Assembly (NCBI GenBank): GCA_050084515.1
Contig: CM114274.1
Coordinates: 42,408,001-42,472,000 of the forward strand
Source of the DNA: Blasia pusilla
Taxonomy: Eukaryota > Marchantiophyta > Marchantiopsida > Blasiales
DNA length: 64,000 nt
Direction: 5' to 3'
Part shown: positions 51,815 to 64,000 of the stretch, in pieces
Layout of the letters: each line of letters opens with the position of its first letter
Position numbering within the stretch: position 1 is the first letter of the stretch
Notes under the pieces: model-generated
What the model saw: the letters and a program-made list of their open reading frames with translations, nothing else
Told to the model about the DNA's origin: nothing
The model's database searches: none
Translations under genes and position numbers: made by a program

Positions 51815-54800
51815 GTACTTAGGACTCGAACCCCACTTGGATGGATGCCAAGGCGCAAGCAAGGAGTTTGGTGTTCGAATTCGAAACCCAAATCAAATTC
51901 TATAGAGGGATCTCTCGTGAGGTCCTTGTTGGACTCCCACGAGACCTCAAGACGAAGTGGGTCGGATCCCATGACTAGATCCGAGCTCATGAATTCCCCA
52001 TGAATTGGGAATGAAATCTGCAACGAGGTGTGTCAAATTGAGATGGTCTCCGATTTTCCAACGAGCGAGGAGGTCAGGCTCCGGAGTCAGCAACAGCGAA
52101 TAAGCTCCAAATTCATGGGGACCAGGAGCTCAAGAAAGCTCTAGATGTAGACCCAATATGCCGATTCCCATCGACGGCGAACGAGAGCCTGGCCTTGTTG
52201 TCAAGTTGTTGACAGCCATCGCTGAGTATGAATGCGAATCGAAATCCCAGTTATTCGATTTGGCGCTGATGGATTTAAATACTTGGACTTCGAACTGGAC
52301 AGGCGTAGTCGAGTTGTACTGCGATGCTAACCCGGAGACGCTGCCCATAGCACCAAACAGTGGGCCATATACTTCTTGATATTTCTTAACCGCGTTCAAG
52401 ATTTGGTGATACGAAAGAGGCAGAAAACCTTCCTACTTTGCAGAAAAAGAAGCGAGGAGACGCCTGGAATTAGAAACTGTTGCAATTTTCCGATCCGATA
52501 GCGAGTAGTCAATTGGATTTCATCGAAATGCTATTCCAGGGATCGATATCCTGTTATTCAGTCCTTCGTGTTCCTAGATTTTCGTATGCGTATGGGAAGT
52601 ATTTACGAACGGGACTTTGTCTTGTTGGAAATGACGGATGCCGGTCATCCCGTGATGGAATTGAAACTGGCTCAAGCTTAATCGATTCTACTTTGACTGC
52701 ACTCGATTTCGTTTCCAATGCTCGCCAGTGTGGAAATCGAAAACTGTCGCAGATATTGCCTGAATCATATATTTCGCAGCCAAATGCAGGACTGAATTCA
52801 TCAGTACCTCCATGATTTTGACATTTCGGATGATCACTACACTTGATAGAAACGGACAGTTTTACTTACAATCTGACACTGATAAACATGCGCTCGATCT
52901 ATCACCGTCATTCTCGATGCCTTGAAAGCGGGAAGAATCTCCAACCTTGCGAAGCAGAAAAGTGACAGACTCTCAACAGAGATGTATCCAACTCAGATTC
53001 TCACCCACGTTTACGACACGTAGCTAAGTTGCATGGCTCGTCATAAACTCTAAGCTACAGATACAGACCCAGAGACTCGATTTTTAGTCCATGAATCTCC
53101 TGACATGTCCCAAGGAGACATATAAAATGCAAGGGAAACCGGCTAACTCTCGAAACTACCTTGGAGTCCACAAACTTCTACTAGTTTCTGAGACCTCTCG
53201 GCAGGCTGCCTCAGACGAACTTCATTTAGCTCGATGGACTTTTCAAGAGCATGCAAAGCTCTTCCGATTTGAGAATGGACTGAATAATTCAAGATCAATC
53301 TCTACCTTTCCTCACGAGGTTAAGGCTGATTGCAATTTCAATATAGTCGATATATTGAAGAATTTACGCAATGCTTGAGTAGCAGTGAAATGTCGAGGGA
53401 GATGTCACAAATGTGAGCATCTTTTAGCTGAACAATGAGCCTTTTCAAACTTTTCCATCTCTGTTGCTTGCGTGCCTGAGTGTAATCCATTCCCATAATT
53501 TCTTTGAGGGCATCTTAAAATCCTTAATGCGCAAAATCTACCATTTGTATTTTTCTTTCTTGCATTGCTGGACTAGATTCGGATTTGACCTTCCCCTCTA
53601 GCAATCCACCCATACCATTTCAATTGAGTTTGGAGCGTTGAGTCATGTAGTGCAATTGAAGGGAGGAAACCACACACCTTCTGAGTCTCGCATGTAAAAT
53701 CATGGATAGTGCGAAAACAGAATCTCCAGGATGAGTTTCACCCTCCATCCTGAATCGTCCAGGTCTCGATTGGCTACGATTAGAGAAGTGGACAGATATG
53801 AGTTCCATCAGTTTGTGCCCTTTAATGTCATCCCTTAATTTGCTCATGTCTGTTGAGGAAATTTTTATGCCCCATTTCCACGATTCCAGTGCTATGCTTC
53901 ATCTTCTAATTTGTAGAATTTTGGTTAGTCCCGAAATTTTCCTGGAACCATCGTGTATGCTTGGATCTCCAATTGTTTCTTTAGTGGTTTTTTCCTCAGT
54001 TTGTTTCGGAAAATTCTGCTTTCTGAAGGGAACCGTGGAGCGATTACGAGATCGGTTTGGTAAATTCTGGGCTTTTTCGTGGTGGGAACTCTCGCTTCGA
54101 TTCTCGGTAAGGGATCACATGCCAACTATTTTATCACGTGATCTTAGTTAGTAGCTCACTGATTTTCCTCGTTCAATTCCCACACTGGAGAAAAGCTAGT
54201 CGATCCCTACTAGTGATTCCCTACCTAGCTCCTTGACCGCAAACTGTGCGACTCCCACCTCAATCATACCCACACAGAAGATTAATCCCAGTCCCGAATC
54301 ATTCCGAAATCATCTCTTGCAATAGAGATTGGAACATATATTGGTAGCCTATTCTGATAGTGTAGATTGGTAAGCTGACGCGTTTATTAATTATTCATGA
54401 TCACTTCAGAAGAAACGAAACTGCTTCAAAACCATCGTCAAGCAAGCACATTCATCTCACACTTGGGAAAAAAATCATTGTGGGAAGCGTTCTGGCAGAA
54501 AGCCTTAGAATTCATCGATGAACTGATGGAATTGGAACGTGCGCGCGTCAGCCATCAAATGGCAGTTGTTTTCTATATTCTGAAGGTTGTGAAGAACTCG
54601 TAACAGAGCTTTGTGGATGTGAATGCGTGAGGCGCAACCTCACAATATAGAACACCACAGCAGCAACAAACCACATTACTCTCCTCACTGGATTATGAAT
54701 GGTCATTCAATCCTGGGCTTGATGATCAGGCCAAACTGAACGATTGGGGTATAGATGACCGATGCTAGCTTTCGCCATTGAACATTTCGATGGCGGCAGA

Positions 54801-55242
54801 ACGGCTGCATGAATTCCCCGCATCCAAAGTAGTGTGCACCGTTGAGAGGCCAGTCCTCTGCTGGCTTCAACGGATCGCAACTGCTCCATATTGTCGCAAC
54901 CGACATGATGACAGTTTTTCAGATCGAGCTCCAAATTATTCATCTGCTTTGAGAACTTGATGTCGGACCGACTTCCACTGCTTGATTACGAGAGCTGGGA
55001 GTGCGAGTCATCGATAGGTAGGACATCCGATTACAAGTACACAAGAATGGATGATACTCCGCTGCATTCAAATGAAATTGACTGTTGGGGGAGATTACCG
55101 TGGAGCTCTGCTCCAGCGGGCTAATCCAATTTGTTGATTGGCACCCAGGCCTAAATCGTGGGTGTGGGATCATATAGAGCCTAGCTCCGAGCGTCCAAGA
55201 ACCTAAACTGCAGACGGTCTCGGGGGCCGGAGCTGCACGCGA
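51815..55242. other. Unrecognised region
   Basis: Short frames only (for example 52158-52379, 52480-52815, 53091-53378 and 53798-54151). None resembles a family I know, and they overlap on both strands. No LTR, terminal inverted repeat or tandem array was seen. It may be decayed repeat or non-coding host sequence. Confidence 0.5.
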
Positions 55243-56061
55243 GTGGACGGCACAGGAATTCAGGAAGCCCACAGAATTGATTATTCGGTGGGATTATACA
55301 GGTCCCGGATCTCTGTAGCGAGTGTGGCGATGGAGAATCGCATGTGTATAAAGCTGTGGAAGGACGGTCTCTGCTGCAGGAACCCGAATCACAACGAGCA
55401 CCGGGACAGCTCTTTGCAAAGCGGCCAGAGCGGCGAGGCTTCAGATCCCGAGCTCAGCCCTGCTCCCGATGAAGACCAGGTACCGACAGACGCAGAGATG
55501 ATGGTCCCGGGGATAGCCCGAGAAACCAGGGCATGCGAGGGAGGAAAGGCGATGGCGCTTGTGTATACGACGGTAAGGTCCCAGCCAGCTGCAGCACACG
55601 CGGAGCTCCAGCTCGAAGACGCTCGGAAGCAAGCCCAATTCTTCGAAATACCGTGGATAGCGTCGGAGAACCTATGCTTGCTCGCGGCCATGGCGGAGCA
55701 TCAATCCTTTCCAGGAGTTACGAACGTCTTCAAACACGGATCGCAGGCGATGGACTTGACAACGTGGAGCGTGAAGTGGCAGCACATATCCAAGTTATTC
55801 TGGTACATTGCGCCGATGCGCTTCAGAAACTTTATCGAATGCTCTGGACAATTTACCTTATTGCTGGCTGTGCATAACGCCATGAAGAGATGGGAAATGG
55901 GAGAGGGTAGAATGGTGCGGTTCTGGTCATATTCTCGAGCGGTGCAGGCTGACCAATCGTCGAAGTGTGCCCCGGTAACCAAACCCGAATGCGAGGAGCT
56001 GTACGGTGTCGATGAAAGTGTAAGCGAAGTGGTGGAATTCTTTCTCCAGAACTCTCCTTGA
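55243..56061 (+). CDS. Hypothetical protein, 272 codons
   Basis: This is the longest frame in the unrecognised 52-60-kb region. A likely start is the ATG of MENRMCIKLWKDGLCC (about 55330). The protein has a short Cys/His cluster near that start, an acidic Ser/Pro stretch and a mostly helical C-terminal half with several Trp (TTWSVKWQHISKLFWYI) and an acidic end. No family is recognised. No promoter or splice evidence was seen, and other frames overlap it, so it may be spurious. Confidence 0.35.
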   Translation: MDGTGIQEAHRIDYSVGLYRSRISVASVAMENRMCIKLWKDGLCCRNPNHNEHRDSSLQSGQSGEASDPELSPAPDEDQVPTDAEMMVPGIARETRACEGGKAMALVYTTVRSQPAAAHAELQLEDARKQAQFFEIPWIASENLCLLAAMAEHQSFPGVTNVFKHGSQAMDLTTWSVKWQHISKLFWYIAPMRFRNFIECSGQFTLLLAVHNAMKRWEMGEGRMVRFWSYSRAVQADQSSKCAPVTKPECEELYGVDESVSEVVEFFLQNSP

Positions 56062-59000
56062 GCTCGATCTGGAAGAAACCGCGTGTGGTCATCGCTAGAG
56101 TGCGTGATTTCGAACAGTAGAATATTGTCCGAACAGGACTAAGTGTTTCGGAGTTTTAATTGTGGGTCAGGCCTTCATCGACTGTAGATAAGTCGATTCT
56201 ATTGGAGGTCATCCCCAAAATGTGGAGATCGAAAGCTTTCAACTTCTGTGCCTGTCTATATCTTTTGGTTCGCCTACAGCGGATGTCCCCTAGCTTCGAA
56301 GTATGTGCAGAGCTGATATCGTGACCTGATCAAAGCCACTGGTGATGTTCTCAACATGAGAAATACTCACAGCGTAAGTCGCAAGAATGTTCCGGTTCGC
56401 TAGACTGGTCAGCTCAGGTTTACATCTTTTCTCAACTTCCCGTCGAAGTGGACGGGCACTCTCTCGTGAAACTGGAGGCGTGGAAATTGGTGTCAATGAT
56501 TAGATGCAGAGAAACTTGACCTCCTGCAGATAAGGGGCAGACTTTTTTTCCATACATTCCAACACCCATTTCTCGTCGTCGGAATGCCTCTCTTCTTCGT
56601 GCATGTTGTGGGAGGCGATTTTTATGGATCCGTGATTTCATTCAAATCTACCATGGATCCGTCATCCGGAAATTCTGCTGAGGTAATTTTGAAACCACCT
56701 CAGCAGAATTTCCACCCTTGCTCGATGAATCACCCCTTAACTGGTCCTAGAATAACTTGAAAGAATATTGCTTGGGATTTTCTTCGAACGAGTTCAATTT
56801 CCAGGTGTCGATGCTCACTCGATCACCATAATATGTTGAGATTTACCGAACGAAAGTCGAACTAGATATGAAGCCGAGATGATAGGAGAAGAATGTCGAA
56901 GTGGAATTCTCAGGAATGTTCCTGGCCAGAAGTGACTGTGCCCACATGCACGAGCGATGGGTGAATGTTTCCTCTAGTTCAGCTCACGAATTCGGATATG
57001 CAGCTCACGCGAAGAAATAATGTTACAGATCAGTTTGTCGGAGCCACGAATCTCCCCTCATCTTGGAGTGGAAGAAGGGACGTGTTAAAAGAAGCTATCT
57101 TCCCCCGTCGTACCTTCACTGAAAAAACAAACCTTCACATCAAGAGATGTTTGAAATCTGGATGTGAAGGTGCGATGTCGCCGTCACATATATGTAAGCT
57201 TTCCATGGACTTAGAAATCTAATTCTAGACTCTAAATTCCGTCAAATTAAGGGAAGAATGAATCTCCGTACACGAGACGAGATTGTGGAAGATGTCTGTG
57301 AAGTCCAAATATCACGAGTTGGTCTAGAGCTCGTCCTCAGATTGGAAGAGTGAACGATTTTCGAGACCAAAAAGTGGCTTTTCGGATCGCTTTTGCGCCC
57401 AGTGATTGAAATAGTGAACAAGGTTGTGATCAAATTGATGTTCAGCAGGACGACAAGTACGCGGATTTAGATTTTACTGGAGCTCGTTTTCCAATGCATC
57501 CAAATCCGAAACAGCAAGTTCTGCTCATGTGCATCCGTCATACATGTCTAGCCTCGAGCGACACTGCGGATTTCGATCATCGGCATCAACAGAAGTGACT
57601 TGATTAGCTCCGGATCCATTTGCTTTCCACAGCAGACGAACAAACTATGAGCGTTGAGTTCCAAGACTTTAATTTTACTGTTCCGGCGACCTCCACGCTA
57701 CTCTTTTCCAAAGATTGGATGACAGAATTTGAAGGCCTTACTCGCCCGGTTTCATTGGGAAACATTTGGGAGTAATTACAATTCATTTCGGAGTACTTCT
57801 TGGTCGGGTGTCCCAGAAGCAACCTCCACTGAACCCTTTTCATGGATCGTTACGTGCTGCACCGAAATGGCAAATTCCTACATTCTCGGATGCCCAAGAC
57901 CCTTGAAATAGAAACCAAGACGCAGGTTTGGACATCTAACTGATAGCTTCCCCGCACGTCCGACACACTTGCACCTGCAGAAAAAGTAAAATTCGATCAT
58001 GAAGGCACATGGAGGGAGCTTGATAAGATGCCGGTGACGTTGTGCCTTGTTACTTGGTCAAATCGACCTGTCCGAATACTCCTGTAAGCTTGACCTCGAT
58101 CTGAAGGAAGGCGATCACATCTGCTAAAGAAGACCCCGATCCCGAGAAATTTTACGAACCGTAGGTTGTCGAAACGTGGAACGTGGATGTGAGAATATTA
58201 CATGTGTATGTGGAGTGAAGCATGTGCGATTCGGAGGGCGGTTGTTCCCCCTTCAATTATGAGCAAATGTTTGTGCAGGCCCTTGATCAATCTTCAGAAA
58301 ACAATCGGAAATCAGAGTCCTGCAGCTTGCGAACTTTTGAGACTTGTCTCTTTTGGTGCAGAGTTTTCAGCTGCTGGAGGCTTGGAAATCTGAGATCTGA
58401 TCGAGTAGTGCCGAACGTGAGCTGCATATTTCTCCACTGTGAAAAAGATGATGGAACTTCCCAGACTTCTCTCGCTTGATCAGAAGCAATGCCTCGACTT
58501 TCGTGACAGTAGAATTGAACCTAAAATGGAGGAATGTGCAGCTCGCGTCTGGTCCTAAGCCCATGGAGTCTCCAATCCTGTACATGAAGAAATTTACTCA
58601 GACGCTCTGAGTACAGACACCGTTGTTGAATTTGTTGGACAACCTCACTGACTTCATCGCGCACCAGATTATGAATTGAGGTGTCATCAGACATGAGCAA
58701 CGCTGAAGAGTTTTCAAGCTTTTGCCGGACCTTGAACGTTTGATTGTCAGTCCAAAGATTGGCAGCGCAGGTTCCAGCTTTGCAGGACAACCTGCCCCGC
58801 TCTGTCACGTTAGATAGTTATAATTATGGTCGCCTAAATTGAACCATCTGGCGAGTTTGATGAATAAAACCTCACACTAAGGTTATGGGTAGAGTTTGGG
58901 TCCAGGAGTTAGTCTCGTGATGAGCATCTCGATCACATATTTGTGATGACTCCAGGATGTCGATAGCAACCAAATTCACTCCGTGGCATAGCTGTTGAGT

Positions 59001-60080
59001 TCCATTTCATGAATGAGGAAGAGATTTCTCGAGCCTACTCGCCTCCAATTCGTGGCGGGTTTGGAAAGTGCACAACTTCTCAGACAGGAACAACGGATTT
59101 GTCACTCTAATGGGACTGCAGTAGATCTCACGCACGCCTGGGTCTCTTGCCCCCTGTGGCCGTCTTTCTTAAATAGTACTAGTTCCCGAATTCGGAGGGA
59201 GGTGTGTCGCAGTTTCCACCATGATGGGGAGATCCGTGTCCTCTTCTGTAAACTTGTAGATTCAAGGAACCATTGTGCGTCACGCGAGGATTTCACGCAC
59301 CTTCCCTTGAAACACGGTGAAAACTAGAAACGACTCCAAATTCAAGAGGAAACGGTTACTGAAAACTAAGATTAAACAAAATGAATGTCGTCGCAGTGAA
59401 AAATGGCTTTGAAAATATGCCATGCCTCGACATGGCAGCTTCGGGAAGTACCTCTTTGGGTACTTCCAATTTACAATCATGATGTGCTAGCAGCTATTTC
59501 CTTTTTTGTTAGAGATCTCTAACTCGGCCCAACCATCACCTCCAGGTTTTGAAGTCGTCTTCTCTTCGGGAGAGGATTCCCTTTCGCCAGGAGATTTGCG
59601 TTTTCTTCAGTGAAGCCCTGAATTTTTGTCCGAGTTCTGAGTCTGAGCCCGGAGCATCGTCAGACCGCACACGAATACGCAAGCGTTCTCTCTATAGCAT
59701 TTGTGGTACGGCTGCATGCGCTAGGTTCATAGGGCCGCGACCCCGCTGTGGCAACGTGAGCACTCAACCGCGACATCTGTTCGCATCTGCATCGATTTAA
59801 GCTATGGCAGTCAGCCATAGCACTGAGGTATATTCTCCACACGATGCCGTGTACACCATCCAAGACTGAAGGGAGGATGTTTAGAAATCTGGGGAGGTAT
59901 TCCGGTTCTAAACGTCATGTGATCGATCTCTGCGCAAGCCGCAAGTGTCTGGTTCTGCGGTTCCCAGACTTAATCCTCACCTCCATCTCCGTACCTTGCG
60001 GAGGACGCCACTGCCCACCCTCTTCGACACGGCCTCTACTTAGTACGTGTGGCCTTTGTTTTAAATGCTGCGTGCGTTTA
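56062..60080. other. Unrecognised region
   Basis: Only short, unconvincing frames on both strands. The one structured feature is the inverted repeat at 56668-56713. Nothing else could be supported. Confidence 0.5.
56668..56713. repeat. Perfect 17-bp inverted repeat
   Basis: GGAAATTCTGCTGAGGT at 56668-56684 is the exact complement of 56697-56713, with a 12-base loop. It would form a strong short hairpin. A nearby direct repeat 'atggatccgt' occurs at about 56624 and 56653. Confidence 0.8.
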
Positions 60081-60084
60081 GGTT

Positions 60085-60215
60085 GTTTTGGAGGAGGTGG
60101 CTATATTTCTTGTTTTATTTCCTTGAAGTAGCGCGGTTGTGATTGTTTTGGAGGGGGAGAATACCTTATTCTTGTTTTGGAGGAGGTGGTTATATTTCTT
60201 GTTTTGGTCCCTTGA
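60085..60215 (+). repeat. Short duplicated unit
   Basis: A unit of about 42 bp beginning 'gttttggaggaggtgg' and ending 'ccttga' occurs at 60085-60126 and 60174-60215, with a partial third 'gttttggaggggga' at about 60144. Confidence 0.75.
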
Positions 60216-60669
60216 TCTCTTTTTTTGGTTTTGAACTCTCATATTTCAAATCCATCCCTTGATAAGTATCCTCATTGGTGGTTAATTTTGTTAAATCTAG
60301 AATAACTTTTGGCAATAACTTAGTACTAGAAAATATAAATGACTAGTAACAATAATGCAACTATTGTAAGCCTTTCTTATAATTTAATGTAATGTTATTG
60401 AGAGTCATCACTTGATTTTATAAAGATTTTTTATATTTTTACATATGGTATGAGATTATTGAATAAAATGGTTTTGTAGAAGTTTTCGCAATTGGAATTG
60501 GATTCCATGTTCGTCCCATTTTAAATTTTATTGTTAAGTATGGTGCTCCAATTTGCACAATGGAATTTAATTCATCCATTTGGACTTTAGATCAAAATCC
60601 GGTTTCCCTCAATAAGACTACACTCTATAGCATAGTAACTCCCAAAACCTATTAGTTTAGACCAAAAAT

Positions 60670-61240
60670 TCTAAACCCTAGGCCAAAAACCCTAAACCTT
60701 AACCCCTAAGCCAAGAACCCTAAACCCTAACCCTAAGCCAAACACCCTAAATCCTAGAACCTAAGCAATAAACCCTAATCCTTAGGCCAAAAACCCTAAA
60801 CCCTAATCCCTAAGCCAAAAACCCTAAACCGTAGGCCAACCACCCTATACCCTAACCCGTAAGCCAAAAACCCTAAACCCTAAGAAAAAAACCCTAAATC
60901 CTAAGCCAAACACCCTAAAACCTAGGACCAAAGTAATAAACCTTAATTCCTGGGCCAAAAACCCTATACCCTAATCCCTAGACCAAAAACCTTAAACCCT
61001 AGAACCTAAGCAATAAACCCTAAACCCTAGGCAAAAACCCTAATCCCCAAACCCTAAGCAAAAAACCCCAAAACCTAAGCAAAACACCCTAAACCCTAGA
61101 ATCTAAGCAATAAACCCTAAGCCATAAACCCTAAACCCTAAGCTGAAAATCCTAAACCCTACAATGTAAGCCAAAAATCCTAAACCCTAAGCTATGAACC
61201 CTAAATCCTAGGCTGTAAACCCTAAATCTAAAGCCATAAA
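60670..61240 (-). repeat. Degenerate interstitial telomere-like array
   Basis: Dozens of 'aaaccctaa' units separated by 'gccaaaaa' or 'gcaataa' variants form a 570-bp array. The core CCCTAAA/TTTAGGG is the plant telomere repeat. Irregular spacing and AT-rich flanks on both sides show an internal array and not a chromosome end. Confidence 0.85.
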
Positions 61241-62473
61241 CATGATTGACATAGAAGGTAAAACATAAGTTGTACTCCCATTACACTATGTCCTAGTCTG
61301 GTAATAAACATATTAGAACAAAACCGGGTTTTCTAAGACACCACATTTGTTGAAATTGGTATTATGACAAGCATAAAAAATCTACAATTTTGTTTGATTA
61401 GAATCCACCGAAGGCACTTGTAATGCAAGGATAACATGTAGAAAATATAGGTGATGTAGTATATAGATCTAACAATACATGTATGTAATTGTAAGATTGA
61501 GACTTGTGGTTGCCAACTACTAATTCCATGAAGCTTCTAGTTAAGAAACCAATATCGTTCAAATGTAGTCTCCCTAAATAGGGATAAGATTGGAACAATT
61601 CACTTGACATGATTGATAAGAATGGTGATTCCAATCTAAGTTTTTCTTGGGATAGTATAGATAATGTACCCACAAGTCCCCATATGAACAAGAACGGAAT
61701 CAAAGAGTGAGAGAGAAAAGAAAAAGAAGCATAGTTATTTGATGGGTTCAAGGATTTGTGAGTGTGTTTTTAAATTACCTCCACCTCAAGTTTACTTTTC
61801 TTAAAGTAAATTATCCCACCTTGTGAGTTGATGTAGGGAACCAACCTTTGAAAATTTGACTAACGGCTATGATGATGGATCATTATATTGCAAGAGGAAA
61901 AAATGAATTGTAAGATACTAAAGAAATGACCAATAACTCGTAACTTCTCCACTCATTATTTCTTACCAGTATAATGCTCGTGCTATGCACATATATGTGA
62001 GGGGAATTTTTTTCCTTTTAGTTTCACTACTCCTTAAATCTAGCACCTGTCAACAACAAAAGAGGTTTGAAAGGACAGGTATCAACACCGGATGACGGTT
62101 TCTCTAATCCCATCCTCTCTTAATAACATAGAGTATATTTATTTTGACCCTACTTTAAGTGGGGCCAAAGAGGAACTTTTTAGTATTATCAAGGCCTCCT
62201 CTCTTTATTTTTCAGTTTACTTTCTACCCTTTCAAGAAAGTCATTGGGAAAATCATATATAAAAGAAATTGGATATTCATCTTACCCAATCATTTATGGT
62301 TGTGCGAGCGCAGATGGTGGCACAATGGAGATTGCAACAAGGAGTAGTGGTGACGGCGGTGGAAAAAGGCCCCTTTCTATAGTCGGCTTGACAATGGACA
62401 TTGATTTGTCCCCCTAACTATAGATATGTAAGGGGCTTTAGGGGAGAGATGTGACTTGTTCCTTACATAGTGT
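61241..62473. other. AT-rich region without a recognisable gene
   Basis: Low-complexity AT-rich sequence. The 117-codon minus-strand frame 61751-61398 does not resemble a known protein. Nothing else is supported. Confidence 0.5.
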
Positions 62474-63427
62474 TGTCGTGCGCATACATATCGCTACACA
62501 ACATACATCGTTGGTCACATCTACACCACACAACACCGATCTTCCCCACACACGGGTCGATCCACACATGTACAAAAATCAACTCATACATATACATGGA
62601 GATCACACAAGAATTCTTATCATGTAAAAATAAAGAGTAGTAAAAATGGCACACCCGGCCCTAAACCTCCACTCCTCAATCTACATCGACATATCGAGCC
62701 TCGTCCACCTTGTGCTATCAAGAAATCCGGACGCTAGCACCCTAATCCTATCTCATACACATACAAGAGAGGTGCTCCAACGACCCAACATGAGAAAAAT
62801 GATCAGCGCTCCCGCGCACAATCTTCCAAACAGAAAACAACACCCAAAACGCCACACACACGTCTCCAAGGGCTCCCCATTGAGGCAACTCGCTTGCCTA
62901 CCTGCAAACAACGAATTCCCACCAGCTCCTTGACATCTTACTCATGTAAAAATAAAGAGTAGTAAAAACGGCACACCCGGCCTAAAACTCCACTCCTCAA
63001 TCTACATCGGCATATCGAGCCTCGTCCACCCTGTGCTATCAAGGAATCCGGACGCTAGCACCCTAGTCCTAGCTCACACACATACAAGAGAGGTGCTCCA
63101 ACGGCCCAACATGAGAAAGATGGCTTAAGAAATCCACCTTCCTCTCTTATATAGGGTTGGGAAGAGCCGAAAGGCTCTTCCCCTAAAAATAGCCCTCCCC
63201 TTGGTAACCTGCGCGTACAGGTTACCAGGGGTGGGTGATCTGGTCAACAAGTCATCCGGCTGTGAAAGACCTCAACATGAAAGTTGTCAGAAACAACATT
63301 CTTGACACAATGGACCTATCCTCAACCTCATCCGACATGGAAGGACAAAGTTACACTCAAGATAGTCCGTTGGCTCCTACACCCTATCCACGATAGATCT
63401 CGGCCTATCGGCTACTCAGATATGACA
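62474..63427 (-). repeat. Second copy of the solo-LTR family, with internal duplication
   Basis: The reverse complement starts TGTCATAT and ends GCGCACGACA, like the LTR at 42097-43101. It keeps the two hairpins and TATATAAG (63146-63153) but lacks the GC-rich segment. A segment of about 180 bp is present twice (62622-62805 and 62941-63122), separated by about 135 bp. Internal gypsy sequence is not attached, so it is probably a solo LTR. Confidence 0.75.
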
Positions 63428-64000
63428 GTGCGCCCCTCATCTCCCGTCGAAAAATGATTTGTTATTAGGTACTATGATTCTTTATTGTAAGAAACAAATC
63501 TCCATAGCTTTGCTGCATACAGCTTGTGCTATCGCAAAAGCCAATGGGCTTTTGCGGCGGGCACAAGGTGTTGGAGATGTTGCCCCTCAATTCCATCTAA
63601 CAGTAGTCATATCTCTCTAGGTATTTCTTATCTTGTCCTTTCTTTTCTGTTGGTCAGTTTATAGAGGGCATGAATGCCCCTTTTCCTTTTTCCCCACATG
63701 TTGGTGGCCTTCATGTGGTCGATTGTTTGAATCTCCCTCTTCTTGTATTCTATATGAATATTCCATCACCGGCTTCCTTCCTTGAGGTCTCTTCTTCCTT
63801 ATTATTTAGTTTTTAAGTAAAAAATTGATAGAGTATTGCAGCCCCCACACTACGAGGAAACCATCGGCGCTAATCAATCATGATACTTCTTAGTCTTCTA
63901 CATCAATGTTTTCATAGATTCGGGGTCACGAGTAGTGCTGGCCGGCACTTTTCATGAATTTCCGTTCGGGCAGGGGAAGTTCCGGCAAGCCATGCACATG
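63428..64000. other. Unassigned right edge
   Basis: No gene is recognised. A short hairpin, GCAAAAGCC/GGCTTTTGC, lies at about 63534-63555. The window ends here. Confidence 0.45.

Noticed and set aside
60670-61240. True chromosome end
   Set aside because: The repeats are degenerate, and several kilobases of unrelated sequence with LTR relics follow on both sides.
61398-61751. 117-codon minus-strand frame
   Set aside because: AT-rich, no family match, no supporting signals; probably chance.

Overview
This is a repeat-dominated stretch of a plant nuclear genome. The plant signals are a degenerate interstitial CCCTAAA-type telomere-like array, a Ty1/copia element with the usual plant initiator-Met primer site, plant-type Ty3/gypsy elements, a mutator-like (MULE) transposase with a SWIM zinc finger, and an inserted piece of plant-mitochondrial-type small-subunit rRNA. 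Introns are GT-AG. I cannot name the species. The element mix would suit a seedless land plant or relative, but that is inference. I found no confident intact host gene.

Layout. 1-430: gypsy integrase remnant. 1.28-6.92 kb (minus): decayed transposon gene with two PHD-like fingers, an AT-hook and a DDE-type transposase-like domain, followed by imperfect repeats to 8.3 kb. 8,328-21,465 and 24,494-36,132: two inverted copies (one 150-base stretch compared by hand is about 95% identical) of one large composite element, separated by a 3.0-kb spacer. 37-44.5 kb: Ty3/gypsy element carrying a C5-cytosine DNA methyltransferase between protease and RT, and a PHD finger after integrase; its integrase is split by a solo LTR. 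44.56-45.48 kb: a second gypsy fragment ending in a chromodomain. 46,728-51,809: a complete but mutated Ty1/copia element with 5-bp target-site duplication. 51.8-60 kb: mostly unrecognised. 60.67-61.24 kb: telomere-like repeats. 62.47-63.43 kb: a second copy of the solo-LTR family.

The most unusual object is the composite element. It carries two divergent multi-exon genes that share a central promoter region. One encodes a MULE-like transposase (GCM/WRKY-like zinc module, DDE region, SWIM finger). The other encodes a coiled-coil N-terminus, a ParB/sulfiredoxin-like domain and a beta-class (motif IV before motif I) amino DNA methyltransferase, an arrangement otherwise known from bacteria and phages. 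About 80 copies of a 27-bp near-perfect palindrome (arm GCAACCCGTCGGA) fill its introns, promoter region and 3' flanks, and I see none elsewhere in the window. Both copies are damaged, so the sequence shows relics of the system and not a working one.

Taken together, three unrelated mobile elements here have each acquired modules that write or read chromatin marks: an amino-methyltransferase with a ParB-like domain, a C5-methyltransferase with PHD, and PHD with AT-hook.
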